From NCBI GenBank assembly GCA_028564705.1, contig JAPXFQ010002151.1, positions 1,054,001 through 1,118,000 on the forward strand: a DNA stretch of 64,000 bases, read 5' to 3'. The notes below the pieces were generated by a model. That model did no database searches, was not told the origin of the DNA, and saw only the letters and a program-made list of their open reading frames with translations. The stretch is from Apricaphanius iberus (lineage: Eukaryota; Chordata; Actinopteri; Cyprinodontiformes; Aphaniidae). The position numbers were made by a program, and so were the translations under genes. The number at the start of each line of letters is the position of its first letter. The stretch's first letter is position 1. Below are positions 24,901 to 37,226 of this stretch, one piece after another.

Positions 24901-27900
24901 CGTCAGGAAATTTTATTGGATATTGATGTGATGGACCGACAAAAACTAGTTAAGTGGGGGGAAAATATGCATGGTTTTGAGATTTTTTTTTTCCACACTT
25001 ACAAATTGAAGAAAATGACAGCATGCATTTGAATTCACTCCTGAGTGGTCCTGGGAGCTCCGTTTGCTGCAGGTCTTTTTGGTGTCTACCAGCTTTACAC
25101 ATCTAGAGGTTGAAAATGTAGCTAAATCTTTCTTTGAAAAGCCACTAATGGTCAGATTGAAAGAAGAACATCTGTTAACATGAGTGTCAAATCTTGTCGC
25201 AGATTCTTAACATGATTAAGTCTGGACTTTGGCTAGGCCATTGTGATATACACTTTTATTATAGCCACTCCATTGTAGCTCTTGAAGGTTAATCTCCTCT
25301 CTATTCTCAGGTCTTTTTCCGCCTCTAACGGGTTTTCTTTCAGGATTGTCCCGTGTTTAGCTCCTTTCCATCATATCTGACAAGCTGTCATTCCCATGCT
25401 GAAGGAGAAAGTATCCCCACAGCATGATGCCGTCACCACCATGCGTTACCATAGGGTCAGTGTGTTCTGGCTTTTAGTTATCTTTTTGCACGTGAGCCCG
25501 AAAAAGTTTAATTTCGGTCTCATCCAACCTGAGTGCCTTCTTTTCTAATGCTGTTCGTTCACTACAGTCATTTTCCTTTTTGGAACATCACTTGCTTAGA
25601 GATGTTCAGATTGTGGGGATCTTTTTTATATGACCGCTTCATTTTTTTATTTTTTTTTTTGTCTTCAAATGGTGGTCTGTGATTTGTACTCCCGAGTGGG
25701 ATGGCCGTCATTAACCACTAGGTGTCAGGAACATTGGTATGTAGTTATTTATAAGGCTATGCTTGGATTACTAAATGTTGACTCCTGCTCCTTAGCATCC
25801 TGTGATCAGCTGTTGCTCTCTTGTGCCCTTTTCCCCACACGCAGTTCAGGAAGAAAGGCTTTGCTCATGAGCTATTGTCTTTAAATGCCTTCAAGACATT
25901 ATTTGATTTTCTTTTCATGATCTGTGTTATTTAATTGTTTTTATGTAGAAACTCTATGTTGAACTTTGATTCCCCTTTGTCGGTACTCCCTTGGAAAAGT
26001 GTTTTTAAATTTCAATGGGATTTTCCTAGTTAAATAGAGGTTTAATAAAAGTTTAAAAAATAAAGATCTCTAACAAACTTTTGAGGTGTTCACAGAACAG
26101 CTGCATTTGTACTCAGATTAAAAGACACTCACAGACTTTATTTACTTATTATTTGGTTTGTAAAAACAGTTTAGCAAGGACACTCGTGCAAAAGAGATTT
26201 TAAATTTCAATGGGTCTGTCTTTATTAAATTGGTTGCAGTTGACTTTGTAGGGGTATTGGAATAAATGCGACAGGATGCAATTTCCACACTTGCAATTTT
26301 GATTCCATTTAATTATGTAGCACCAATTCACAACCGATGTTATCTCAAGGCTCTTTAAAAGAAAAGTAATTTCAATACAGTTATACAAACATTCCAGTCA
26401 GTTAAGAACTTTTCTATTTAAGGAATCCCAGCAGATGGCGTCAAGTCATTGACATGAGGTTCGATCTCATGCAGTATCCAATCACAATGGAATCCTCTCA
26501 GCAGTTTATACATGAGAATGAGGATCTTAAATTCTATTCTGGAACAGGGAGCCAATGAAGAGAAGCCAAAACAAGAGAAATGTGATCTTTCTTTTTAATA
26601 TTCATCAGAACTCTTGGTGCAGCATTTTGGATCAACTGAAGGCTTTTAATTGCATTTTGTGGACTTCCTGATAATAAGGAATTATAGTAGTCCAGCCTTG
26701 AAGTAACAAATGCATGGACTAGTTTCTAAACATCACTCCTGGACAGGATATTTCTAAGTTTAGCAATATTCCGGAGGTGAAAGAAAGAAATCCTAGAAAC
26801 TTGATTAATATGGGATTTGAATGTCATGTCTCAGTCAAAAATTACACAGAAATTTTTTTTATGTTATTGCCTGAGGCCAATTAATGCTATCCAGATGAAG
26901 TGATTGACTAAGCAGTTTCTATTTTATGGCTTCTGGTCCAAAGATGACCACTTCTGTCTTGTCTGAATGTAAAAGCAGAATGGTTTCAAATTTCCTGTTC
27001 TTGGCTTATTACTTACCATAATTCTGCACAATTTTGTGTTGATCTAGCACATAAAAACCCAATAACGTACTTGAAAGGTTGTTGTAATGTGCCAAAATGT
27101 GACAGCTTGCCCCATCGTGAGTACTGAACTACAGGAGACAAAGGCAAAAAAAAGGACTGAAGTTAAAAAGAATATTGCAAATTTCCTCTTTTAAATAACC
27201 TATAACCTGTTTTGTTTTTTACAGACCCTACCAGTGGGCAAATCCATATTCAGCAACAACACCCCTTCGACAGAAAAAAAGCAAGAAAAGGAGAAGAAAA
27301 AAAGTGAAAACAAAAATTTGCTCAAGACAGATCAGACGTGTCCAACCTTAATATCAACGAAGACGCTGGTGAACGTAACAACGGCACCACTACAGGGTCA
27401 ACGTTGCAAATCCGTGACAGCACAGGCTCCTGCTTGCCTGTTGTCAACACTTACAATAAACTGTAGCTCATCGCACGGTAACAGCAGCACCATCAGCCAT
27501 GTTCTGTGCTCCACCACTGTTGACTGTGTGTCCTTTCTTCCTGACATCATGAAAATAGCTCCTAAGGATGAGGAAGAGCGAGACCTCATAGTGGAAATGG
27601 ATGACCGGTGCGGATCTTATGATGACGTGATGCTGGCATTTGATGAGGCTGAGATGGAAGCGGACAGAGTCTCAGCTGTGGATGTTGGCTATATTTCAGA
27701 TTTCGACAGCAGATGTTCTGAGTGGGGAGGGACAGATCATTCTTTTTCACCTGAGGGTCCCCTCAGTATGCAACACAAGACAACACACAGCCTAAAAATG
27801 CAAAATGATACTCGAGATTCATCAGGGATGTGTAAATCTGTAAATGTGTTAAAATCAAACAATAAGGTCTTTAATGCCACAAATGAAGTACTGCAGAGCT

Positions 27901-28562
27901 CAACAACCAAAGACTCAGATAAATGTTTTGCTTTGCCTAAAGTGGTTGATTGGAGCAAACTGAATCAGTGCAGAACCAGATATTTAAAATTGGATAGATC
28001 TAAAAAAAATGGGATCTCTCCAATTCGACCTCAGCCCTTTCTGCCGGAGAAGACTTCCACTCCAAATCCTTCAACCGTGAGGCCCAAAACAAAAGATACA
28101 AAGCCCAAAGAGCCTCTGAAATCCTCATTTACAATTTATACTGATCCAGAATATCAGGCTGCAGAGTCTCCTCATCCTTCCACATCTGGCTCTCTGCACC
28201 CTCCCAGAAACATCCTTTTCTCTTTACAAAGAAACACTCTCTCCTCGCGTGCCAAACTGGTCAGTGGGGATTTGGCAGGAAAAGTGCAGAAGATCACTTC
28301 CCCTCTGTGCGCCTGTGGTCGCCGTGCGAGACAGCAGGTTGTGTCAAACGGCGGTCCGAACCATGGCCGGGGATTTTACTGCTGTCCGGTTCGTCGTTCG
28401 GGAGGCGGAGGCAGCTTGGAGAGGGGCTGTGGGTTCTTTAAGTGGGAGTCTGCTCTCCTGAAGAGCAGTGTAGTAGCTCCTCCTGCAGTGGGGTCTTCTG
28501 TATCTCTCTGTCAGGTCAACTCAAGACTTCCATACAGGCTGCCACAGAGAAAAAGCTACTAA
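18998..28562 (+). CDS. eri2: ERI1 exoribonuclease family member 2
   Basis: Nine coding exons join in frame to 689 codons (human about 691): 18998-19020, 20961-21025, 21119-21199, 21297-21424, 21505-21667, 23937-24037, 24269-24350, 24444-24532, 27225-28562. The start is MSTRKLAK in a 23-base first coding exon. The 3'-5' exonuclease domain (about 35-240) shows VIDFESTCW (D40, E42), SDWDLGVCL (D154, D156) and [12 protein letters not shown] (H213, D218), so the DEDDh site is intact. The long last exon encodes a low-complexity, poorly conserved region and ends in a GRF zinc finger at about 606-651 (CACG, then GRGFYCC and CGFFKW). ERI-family enzymes degrade or trim 3' ends of RNA; GRF fingers bind single-stranded nucleic acid. 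Introns 5 and 8 hold transposons. It is divergent from rexo5 and followed in the same direction by thumpd1. Confidence 0.95.
19540..19730 (-). mobile_element. SINE copy B, internally deleted, with CA repeat
   Basis: Reading the minus strand, the tRNA-like head (GCAGCC to about 19690) joins directly to the tail region. The middle block present in copies A and C is missing. A (CA)n run at 19612-19639 lies inside the element. It is in ERI2 intron 1. Confidence 0.65.
22124..23146. mobile_element. TTAA-flanked element, copy 2
   Basis: Closely related along its whole length to 13152-14214 and in the same orientation. The left end is TTAA followed by AGCATATATCATGC; the right end GCATGATATAGTCCC has lost its TTAA. 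It lies in ERI2 intron 5. Open frames in it are not conserved between the two copies, so it is treated as non-coding. Confidence 0.8.
24819..25640 (-). pseudogene. Tc1-like transposon, decayed
   Basis: The end at 24819 (TACAGTGTGTTGAAAAGATC) matches the style of Tc1-like termini. On the minus strand, about 25440-25390 translates to [12 protein letters not shown], the conserved box before the second catalytic aspartate. The rest is broken by stops. It is in ERI2 intron 8. Confidence 0.7.
25890..26070 (+). repeat. LINE-like 3' tail
   Basis: The block TTTCAATGGGATTTTCC followed by AAATAGAGGTTTAATAAA resembles a common teleost LINE 3' end. A short related piece recurs at about 26190-26220. No coding part is attached. 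Confidence 0.4.
26310..27005 (-). pseudogene. LINE reverse-transcriptase 3' end, decayed
   Basis: Minus-strand translation across frame breaks gives [12 protein letters not shown], then segments like [35 protein letters not shown] and [13 protein letters not shown], then LASLHWLPV. This order is typical of the C-terminal part of L2/Rex1-type LINE ORF2. It is followed by the 3' tail shared with other copies here. It lies in ERI2 intron 8 and carries many stops. Confidence 0.8.
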
Positions 28563-29690
28563 ACGTGGAGAGGCAGTTGCATGCTTATGATATTTACTAG
28601 CCAAAACATTTCTGATTTAACTTCGACAGTGCTGTAAAAATAATTCACAGATTAATTTTGGATTTGTCTTTTTGTACGATTTACATGTTTTAGATAACCA
28701 AACAAATTTCAATAACAAAACAAAAGATAGAACTTTTTAAAAATCAGATTCCAAATTACAATTTAATTAATTTTGGGAAGAATATCTAAACTAATGTGAG
28801 AAAATATTCACTTCTCTTTGTTAAAGATTTAAATTGCTATTATTTATTACTTTTTTCGGGGAGCTGAGTTCAATTTCCCTGCCAAACCTGCAGTAGTAGG
28901 AATATTACCTTTGAAAAACCTGTTTTTTGTTTTTTTAAATAGAAGCTTAAATCGTACATAGAATCTGTCTAACAATATAAAGTAGATGAAAAGAATCTCA
29001 AAAAGCAAAACCATTGCCTTGATCTAAAGAACAAGAGCTTAGAAGAAACTAATTGACATCTATCAGTCTGGAGAGGGTTATGAAGTTGGTCCATTTTGGA
29101 GGTCCAAGAATAAAAGCATGCAGGGAATGGCTGCATGGCACTTGAACTAACATGAGCCTTTCAAACAAGTTTTTATTATGATTCTAATATTGTACTAAAG
29201 TGTTTTATTCTATTGATAATGCAAAGGTTGAACAGACAAGAAATATTAAGTACTGCCAAAACATTTTGCTTTGTAAGTTATATGTCAACACAGAATGCTA
29301 TTTTCATCTGCATTTTAAAACTGCACATTAGAAGCTACCATTAATGAATATTTTTAAAACTACAAAACCCCTACAAAATAAGCTGTTTTTGCTGTAGCTA
29401 TTTGTCATGACACAAATAAAACAATATTTTATTGCTGATTTTTAAAATATAGAAAAAATTCCTTCCACTTGTTTTTTCAATTTGCATGGATAAAATTAAA
29501 TGACCTTTATTTCTATGAAAATTAAGTTTAGGTTGATGTGTGCGGACCATCAGATTTTCTGGATGATAAACTTATTGCTATGAGCTGTTGTACTTTTGTT
29601 TTAATAAAACAAAACAACTGAAGTCAAAATAAGATTTTTACTAAAGATAAAAAAAACAATGTAACTCCCTTCTTTTATTCATAGATTTGG
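28563..29690 (+). other. ERI2 3' UTR and downstream DNA
   Basis: AT-rich and without a gene. Candidate poly(A) signals AATAAA lie at 29109-29114, 29415-29420 and 29603-29608; which one is used cannot be told from sequence. Confidence 0.5.
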
Positions 29691-30390
29691 ATGTACACAT
29701 ATCAAATCAGTCAATCACATAGCAACTCTGTGCCGATTGGCATCTAGATGTGGTGAAGACGGTTTGCCCAAGTTCTAGCCGAGCATCATAATGGGGATAA
29801 GAATGATTTATGTGACCTTGGAACGTGTTGCTTTTGTTGTCACATGGACTTGCTCTGAATAAGTCAGAAAGTGCTCATCTACAAGGATCGGTTCATACTA
29901 ACTGGTACTACCTCAATGTTTCAGGCTGCTGGTGGTGGATGTTTAAAGGTGTTAGGGATATTTATTTTAAGCCCCTTAATACAAGCTGAGCATCATTAAA
30001 ACACCATAGCCTACTTGTGGATTTTCCCTGACCATATCTATCCAAACCGCATACCAATCTCCTGATGGCTGCTTCCAGTAGGATAATGCACCATGTCACA
30101 ATGCTCAACTGAGTTCATGAACATGGTGGATTCACTGTACTATAATGGTCTCCAACATCACCAGGTCTCAGTCTGATAAATTAGTCTTTGGGATGTAGTG
30201 GAACTGGAGGTTTTCTTCATGAACATGCAGCTAACAGACCTGTACCAACTGTGTCAATATGGACCAACATATTTGAGAAATGTTTCTAATGCCTTGTTAA
30301 ATCTCTACCACAAAGAAGTGAGGCATTTCTGGAGCACGACAGACCGTGGCGACATTAACTATACCTAATGAAGTGGATCAGTGTGCTTTT
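29690..30390 (+). pseudogene. Tc1-like transposon, internally deleted
   Basis: The 5' part (about 29700-29880) carries the transposon leader and start of the transposase. After a deletion near 29890 the C-terminal half follows, with a DNAPCH box at about 30090 and a degraded version of the SPDLNPIEHLWD region at about 30160-30200, ending near CTAATGAAGTGGATCAGTGT. Multiple stops mark it as dead. It separates eri2 from thumpd1. Confidence 0.8.
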
Positions 30391-30893
30391 GTTGACTGCC
30401 CTGCATGTTTTAGATATCTCCCTGCTTTAACATGCCTGCTTCAGATTATTGCAGTTTAGCAAAGGCCTGTTAATCTTTGACTGCTTTATTCTCTACCTTA
30501 TTTTACTTATTTTTTTTCTGCGCATGGTTTTTGTTGGGTAGCCTCTTCCACCCTATCTTTTTATCAGTCTTCGCTTTTTTTGGCTCAGCCGACGAGTTTT
30601 GTCCTTCCCGACACGCCGTAGAGGACAACCCAGAAAAACGTGCAATGTTGTGACTCGATCCAGCTAGGTCACAGATGTAAGAACGGAAACCCGCTAAAGT
30701 CTGATAGGTTCTGGAAGGTTTTCACATTGAATCCTAGAGACCCTGGGAAGCTGAAGTCAGGTTAATCTGTAGAGCTTTGAATCCGGAGGAGAAGAAGCGG
30801 AACCTTGACGGTAGCCTTGTTGGTAGCGACCATAAAGAAAGAAAAACAACAAAATATTTCCACCTTGCATCTGTGAGAGCGCCCGTCGATAAC

Positions 30894-33800
30894 ATGTCAG
30901 CCGTGCAAAACGAGTCGAGGAAGCGGAGCAAGAAACGCTACGTGTCCGGAAAGCGGTGGAAGGGCTCACGGGAACTTGAGGTGGGAATGCAGGGGATCCT
31001 CATTACCTGCAACATGAACGAGAGAAAGTGTACCGCAGAGGCCTTCAACCTGCTCAACGAGTACGCAGACGAGCTCTATGGACCAGAGAAGGTCAGTGGG
31101 GGGAAAATAAATACAAATTAATTGAACTACTAAAGAAACCGAAAGCGCGCGTTCAAATGATTGGTATTTGTTGCGTGCTCTCCCTCTGCTGGTGTTTTAG
31201 TCTCATGACAGGCTTTTTCCCTTCCCACAGGTGAACCTACAACGGAGTATTTGAGCCACTGTAGACACACAAAAAATTGGAGTAAATGCCCAACCCCCAA
31301 AAAAAACTCAGAAATTTTGAGACCAGTGTCCACATTTTCTCGAAAAACCTCGAACATTTTCTCATTTAGAAAAGTCGGAAATTTGAGAGTGAAAGCACTG
31401 AAACTTTTAGATTAAATTCAGATATTTTACAGGAAAAAAATGTTCTCATTTAGAAAAGTCAACACTTGATCTAATCTGGTCTTTTGGCGATTTTGAACAC
31501 AGAGAAGCAGGAAAGAGACTACAAAACAGTCTGCTATGTTTGCTTAAGTGAGTTTTTACGGTATTCTGTGAGCTGCACTTCTAGTAAAAAGCTTTACAGC
31601 TTAATCAAAACTGTAAACTGCTTATGCTATTAAGCCATGTAACAGCGTCTTCCTCACAAACCTGCCATCCATTGCTCTTTGAGGGGGAAATGCGTTCATA
31701 AAATGAAAAAACTCCCAATTAGCCAGAAACTACACTGCAACAGTAGGCAGACGAAAAGCAGGTTTGTGAGGAAGAAGCTATAACATGCCTTCATAACATA
31801 ACCTCTTATTTTCCTGTAATTTACTGTAAGTTATGGGAGAAGTTGTCCTGAGCCAGGAAAAGTCCCATGAACATTTCGGGCTACACCTTTGAAAATATCC
31901 AGATCCTCCTCTTATAAATTTAACACTTAGATAATATTGGAGTAGAATGTTCTGTCGGAAACACCTGATCCTGAAAAAACGTGAGTTTTGTTCTGACATT
32001 TTTTTCTTCTTCTTGCAAATGTCAGTATAATAGTAGAAAATGCCTTAGTTTTAATTATCGAAATTTTATGCCTTTAATAATACACATTTCTTAGTTTTCA
32101 TTTCTGGAAAATGTGACATTAATATTGAAAATGTCTGACTTTTTTTGGGTGGAAATTCACTCCAAAATATTTTTGTTTAACACTTACTAATGTTGGACTG
32201 TTTATTGGAATATTTGATTGTTTTGTTTTTTTCTGCAGTGGCTCTAATGGTCTGTCATATGAACCAGATCAACCGGATTAGAAAAGCCTATGAAGAGGGA
32301 CCCAGTTCAGTCCCTTTTTTATTCCCTGATGATTTTATTATTTGAGTTGGTTATTCACGTAAAAGCTCTTCCTGTTTTGAGGTTTTGTTCCTGCACGTGC
32401 ATCTCAACAAATTAGAATGTCATCCTTATCGAGTTAATTGTAGTAATTTGGCACAAAAAGTGAATCTGTGTATAGATTCATTATTTGCAGAGTGATACAA
32501 TTCAATTATTATTTTCTGTTATTTTGATAATTATTGCTCCATATTCAAGCAAATAGGGAAAGTCTATTGGAAGGGGACAAAAAATGTCAAGAAAGATGTT
32601 AAGACACTTGTCACACTCATTGTGTTACTCCACTCCTGAACACCAGAGAGAGAGTGTCTTGCTTAAGCCCTCTATTCTTATGAATGTGAAGTTTACATTT
32701 CATTTGGAAATCAAGGGCCCAGAGTCTGGAGGATGAGTAGAGAGGCACAGAATAATTTGCTAGAGGCCCAGAGTGAAATTTTCACAGTCAGTGGTGATTT
32801 AGGGAGCCATGTCATCTACTAGTGTTGGACTATTTTTCATTGCATCTTACAAATGTCTACCAGGAAACCCCAGGCTAGTTGCCCCTAAGCCACACTGTAT
32901 TGATGCAGTTATTCTTGCAAAATAAGTCCCAACTAATCACTAAATGCATTTATTCTATGGACTTACATTTCAGTAGTTGTACAGGTTTATAGTTTTTAAA
33001 CTAAAACATCCATTTTTTTATCCTTGTATACAATTTTTGTACTTTTTAGTCGAATTTTACATTTAAATGCTTTGTGAATAACCGCTTTATTTGATTTGCA
33101 AAAAGTATGCTGAGCCACGGTTTGAAGCATAAAACGATTATTCCAGCCTGTAACTAGAAAAGTTTAACTTTCAGCTCCACATCAACAAAGGTAGCAGCAG
33201 CAGTGACGAAGAAGAGGCTGAAGAAGATGTAGATGTTGCATTGAAGAAGGAAGTTGCACAGCTTCAGTCATCTGCAGGCAAACAGGAGAGGCGCTTCCAG
33301 GCCCTGGAGAGTGGCGCTAACAATGTCATCTTCATCCAAACCCAGAATCTGGGTAAGCCTTTTTCAGTAAAGTATTTTTTTGTTTTTAATTGGCCTGGTT
33401 GTTCATTTAAATTGTTTTGGGTTTTTCTATCATAGAACCTGATAAATTGGTTCATCACATTCTGTCTGATCTCCACACCACTAAGAAGAAGAAGTCACGA
33501 GTGATCCTCCGGATGCTACCAGTGAGAAGATTTAGTCAACTCCATTCTTTTTATATTTATTGTGGTAGAAGCTATAGAAACGATGAAAGACTGAATCTTT
33601 TTAGGTCAAACATTTCCATGAATCACATAACCTATATCATTCAATATCTACAGTCTCACCACAACTGATCATTTAAAAGCATATTGTGTTTGGTTTTAGA
33701 AGTGCCAACAAAAAGTAACCCCTTGAACTTTTCAACAGTTTATGTTATCAGGATCTAATTAAAGAAAAAATATTGTGGATTTTTATTAGATGGATCAAAA

Positions 33801-35764
33801 CAAAGTAACAGAAGTGTGGAAAAAATGATGCCTATTTCATGAAAAGTATATTAAGTGTGCTATGCATTTATGTTTAGGCAGATGCACAGCACACTTCAAA
33901 GGAGGGTGAACCTCCACCCAATTTTCAGTCTTTTCCAGTGTCTAACAAGTTGCCGTCCAGGATATCCATATTTATATCTAATCAGTGCTGATCAGCTTCC
34001 CTGTCCTTGCTAAAAAAAGAAAAAGAAAGAAAAAGTAAAAAACAAAGCATGTCCACCCCATGCTGCTGCCACTACAGTGTTTCACATAGGGTATAGTGTA
34101 TGATCGGACTCATTTTATGCCACATATAACTTTGTGTGTGTAAGCCATAAATGTCCATTTTTACCTGAAACACTCTTTGTCGGGCCAGTTTGTTTAACTG
34201 GATAAACATGTGTTGCTAGTTTCCATGCTAAATCATGCAATAATACTAGCATTAAAGCTGGTGTACATGGTTACATTTTTTTCAAGTATCTTTAAAAAAA
34301 TGGTTAAAATTGACTCACTGACTCTTATCCATGATAGAAAGTTAGGCAATCTCTTAGAAAAATAATTCAGACCAGCCTAGAGCGTTGACCAATAGGTTTG
34401 CGTATCGCCAAGAGGCAGCTGTCAAGCAACGAAAATACACCCGTCCCCAGTGGCAATATGTGTTGCAATATTAAAATATACAGGAATTTTCAACAGATGA
34501 CATGAACCACCTTAAGTCTGCCATCTTGTTGATCATTAACCAGACTGACTTTACCACTTTTTGTGAATAATACAGTTATGGCTTTTGTATATTTGAATTG
34601 TTCTTATTGTCAGAGCTGCACGCTAATATAAAATCTTTTGATGGCGTTCATTTTTTAGTAAATATTGAAACGACTGTCAGTTGCCATATATGCCTATTTT
34701 CATCTTTCCTCTTTTTCAGTGCTCCCATCACTCTGTGATGCATTTTGTGTAATATTATTTGTGTCCAGACTATGTTAAACTGGCTAAATATTACATTAGT
34801 ATGAAATATGGAAGTTCATAAAACTTGGAATCCATTAGCCAACAGTTATTGTCTTTCGGATATGAATATTGCAGTGTTGATATGTCTGCAATACATTGTG
34901 CAGGCCTATTCTGAAGGTAGTTGGTTTCATTGTATTTTCTTTAGGGGTATGAGAGCATATGATAAAGACACTTGGTTTTCATTTTGAAATGTGTGTCTTT
35001 TAACATCAAAATTATTTAAAAACAAACGTCTTGGTCTTTCACATAAAACAGATAAAACACATAAATTGTGGTTTTAAGGGATACAAAAAGTGATTGTAGT
35101 TATTTTATATGGGATATTTAAATGTTTGGGGGGATTTTGAATGTACACACCTACTGTAGATATGAACATCATTTATCATCTTGTCATTTATGGTGTCTTT
35201 TTATCTCCTACAGGTAACTGGAACGTGTAAGGCTTTCCAGGAAGAAATGTTGAAATATCTGACCACATTCTTAGAGCCCTGGTTCAAAACTCCAAACAGT
35301 GCAACATACCAGATCGCCTTCAAGGCTCGAAACAGCAGTCATAACAAGAGAGAAGAAATTATCAAATCTATCGCAGGTAAATTCAGATCTGCCTTTTCGT
35401 TTGAGGAATCCATTGCTTCAAGCTAATATTTCCTTTGGGTTTTTCAACCTCTGCAGGTCTCGTGGGGAAGCTGAACCCTAAAAACAAGGTGGACCTGACA
35501 AACCCAGAACTGACAATAATTGTGGAGGTCATCAAGGCCGTGTGCTGCATCAGTGTGGCGAGAGACTATACACTGTACAGAAAGTACAACGTTCAGGAAG
35601 TGGTGAAAGAAGATGCACCCAAACCAGACGCAGCCCACACAACAACAGAGCCAAGTGCTGCGGAGCAGAAAGATGAACACAATGGAGGGGAGGCAGAAAA
35701 GGAGGATGAGGAAAAGAAAGTTGCACAAAATGAGGTTAATAAGAATGAAGAAGGTGGAGAATAA
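30894..35764 (+). CDS. thumpd1: THUMP domain-containing protein 1
   Basis: Five coding exons join in frame to 310 codons: 30894-31091, 33175-33352, 33436-33521, 35214-35376, 35457-35764. The family acts as RNA-binding adaptor of NAT10 (yeast Tan1/Kre33) in making N4-acetylcytidine in tRNA-Ser and tRNA-Leu. Landmarks are a basic N terminus (RKRSKKRYVSGKRWKG), the conserved block GMQGILITCNMNERKC, an acidic SSSSDEEEAEED stretch in exon 2, then the THUMP domain over about residues 130-235 (KKKKSRVILRMLP, FLEPWF, NKVDLTNPEL, VIKAVCCISV). The C terminus is acidic and lysine-rich. The start ATG at 30894 was chosen because the upstream frame has no ATG. It is shorter than the human protein (about 353), mainly in the variable tail. 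Confidence 0.95.
31252..32246. mobile_element. 1-kb element with GAGCCACTG inverted ends
   Basis: The left end GAGCCACTGTAGACACAC and the inverse of the right end (GAGCCACTGCAG) match, and an inner inverted pair follows (ATTGGAGTAAAT and its counterpart near 32150). A nested inverted repeat of about 30 bp (31640-31672 and 31757-31790) carries CTTCCTCACAAACCTGC. It fills half of thumpd1 intron 1. Confidence 0.65.
32385..32880 (+). pseudogene. Tc1-like transposon remnant, same family as 57200-59390
   Basis: Starts with a terminus-like TGCATCTCAACAAATTAGAA. It later carries a stretch at about 32705-32870 equivalent to the transposase region coding GPRVW and the following VMVWGAM box, now broken by stops. 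Large internal parts are missing. It is in thumpd1 intron 1. Confidence 0.7.
33522..35213 (+). other. thumpd1 intron 3, with faint transposon traces
   Basis: A terminus-like TTGAACTTTTCAACAG at 33724 and following sequence to about 33990 look like an old Tc1-like end. The remainder is AT-rich with no recognised element. Confidence 0.35.
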
Positions 35765-36059
35765 GAGCTCGGATTCAGAGAAATCAGCCATTTTCTTTTA
35801 GTGTGGATTTTTTTAACTGTTAGTGTTTTTCAAGACACCACAGTTGTTGATAGTCTAAAGGATAGTAATTTAACTTAATTTTTTTGTTTGTTTATTATAA
35901 GGATAAATGACTAACTTTTAACCAGCTTCACTGATGAGGGGGGAAGTGTCACAGTTCCATTTCCTGCAATGAAATGTTGCACTTTTGAACTTTTTTATGT
36001 TGAATTTTTGAGTATCTAGTTTAGACCTTTATATTCAAATAATTTCAGATTAACACCAA

Positions 36060-36065
36060 AATAAA
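36060..36065 (+). terminator. Poly(A) signal of thumpd1
   Basis: First AATAAA after the stop codon, about 300 bases downstream. It is the probable transcript end. Confidence 0.55.
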
Positions 36066-36346
36066 TCCATTTGAGTATTACATAATGGCACCTTTAAAGA
36101 AATGTAGTTTTTTTTCTTAACAATACTCAAATTAAAGCAGCTATGTGTGTTTGACTGATTGTTTTTTTTTATTTTTATGGTTTTATTATTTTTCTACTCT
36201 AGTAAAGGAAGAAAAAGTTTAAAAGAATTGACATTTAAAAGTTATCTGGAAAGAAGCAATATTGTTGGTGATTGTCACAATAAGCGCAAGCTGCAGTTGA
36301 TAACTTGACATACTATCCTTCTTTTCAAACAAGTTACAATGGGGCA

Positions 36347-36535
36347 TAGCGTGTGCAGTGGTTGGAGAGGGCGCTCTATGCGTGGAGGATCTACTCAACA
36401 TTGGCGTTCCAAAGTCAGGTCCTGGCTCCGCGGACATTTGCCCTATGTCTTCCTCCTCCTCTTTCCCTGTTTCTAACCTGTCCACTGTTGATTACAGACT
36501 GCTATTGCTACAAAACCTAAAAAAAGTTATGATAG
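36347..36535 (+). mobile_element. Second SINE type, degenerate
   Basis: Resembles a common teleost tRNA-headed SINE. It has a head with CAGTGGTTGGAGAGGGCGC, a CAGGTCCTGGCTC block, a CATTTGCCCTATGTCTTCC block and an end with CTGTCCACTGTTGATTACA before an A-rich tail. The B-box is poorly kept. Confidence 0.5.
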
Positions 36536-36867
36536 CTCTATGGTAAATACAAAGATGTCAATGAAGTTTCTTTGCACAAAATCGCATGAAGTGATCACAT
36601 CAGATCAGTTCTTGACCATTTCCGTCCCTTTCAGGATGAGCTGTTTAGTGGACTCTGTCATTGTTATGCAAAGTAGCGGTTGCAGACCGTGGCCTTCTTG
36701 TAGGTTGGCCACACATGAAAATGTCATGGAATTAGTGAGTGAGGTTTGACTGTGGGGGCATCCGCAAATTCCACTTATTTGATATTTCAATAAGGCACTT
36801 TTTCAGGGGTCGGCTGGTTTTGAAGTTAATCTCAGGAGCTTGGTTTAGAGAGGCCTCATATTTCAAT

Positions 36868-37010
36868 TAAATTCACTTTTATTCATATAGCGCTAATTCA
36901 CAACAAATGTCATCTCAATGCACTTTACAGCAAAAGTCATTTCAATACAATTATACAAACTTCCCAATCAGTTAAAGGTTTTCTATATAAGGAATCCCAG
37001 CAGGGATTCA
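36868..37010 (-). repeat. LINE 3' tail fragment, inverted
   Basis: Inverse of the TTGTGAATTAGCGCTATATG tail, with the neighbouring AGGAATCCCAGCAG block shared with 26380-26430. Confidence 0.65.
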
Positions 37011-37226
37011 ATCAAAATGATGGAAGTGAAACAACTACCGAAAATACTTTTATTATTAGTACAAGAGCATAACATTAATCTACCAATGATGTTTAGCGTA
37101 ATTTTTAATATTGGCATGACCAGAGGTGGGTAGGAAATAGTTACAATTACTCTTTTAGCTTACATTTAGGCTATTTTAGTAGTGTCACGGCACCAAGCAT
37201 TTAACTTTTGCGCTGCAATAGTAGCT

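Noticed and set aside
27234..28562. A 442-codon open frame as a stand-alone gene
   Set aside because: It has no ATG at its beginning and is preceded by a good acceptor at 27224; it is the last exon of eri2.
30777..30893. In-frame extension upstream of the thumpd1 start
   Set aside because: The frame is open but contains no ATG before 30894, and the block looks like 5' UTR. The family's N terminus fits a start at 30894.
35444..35791. Minus-strand 115-codon frame opposite thumpd1 exon 5
   Set aside because: Shadow of the real coding strand, with no splice or family support.
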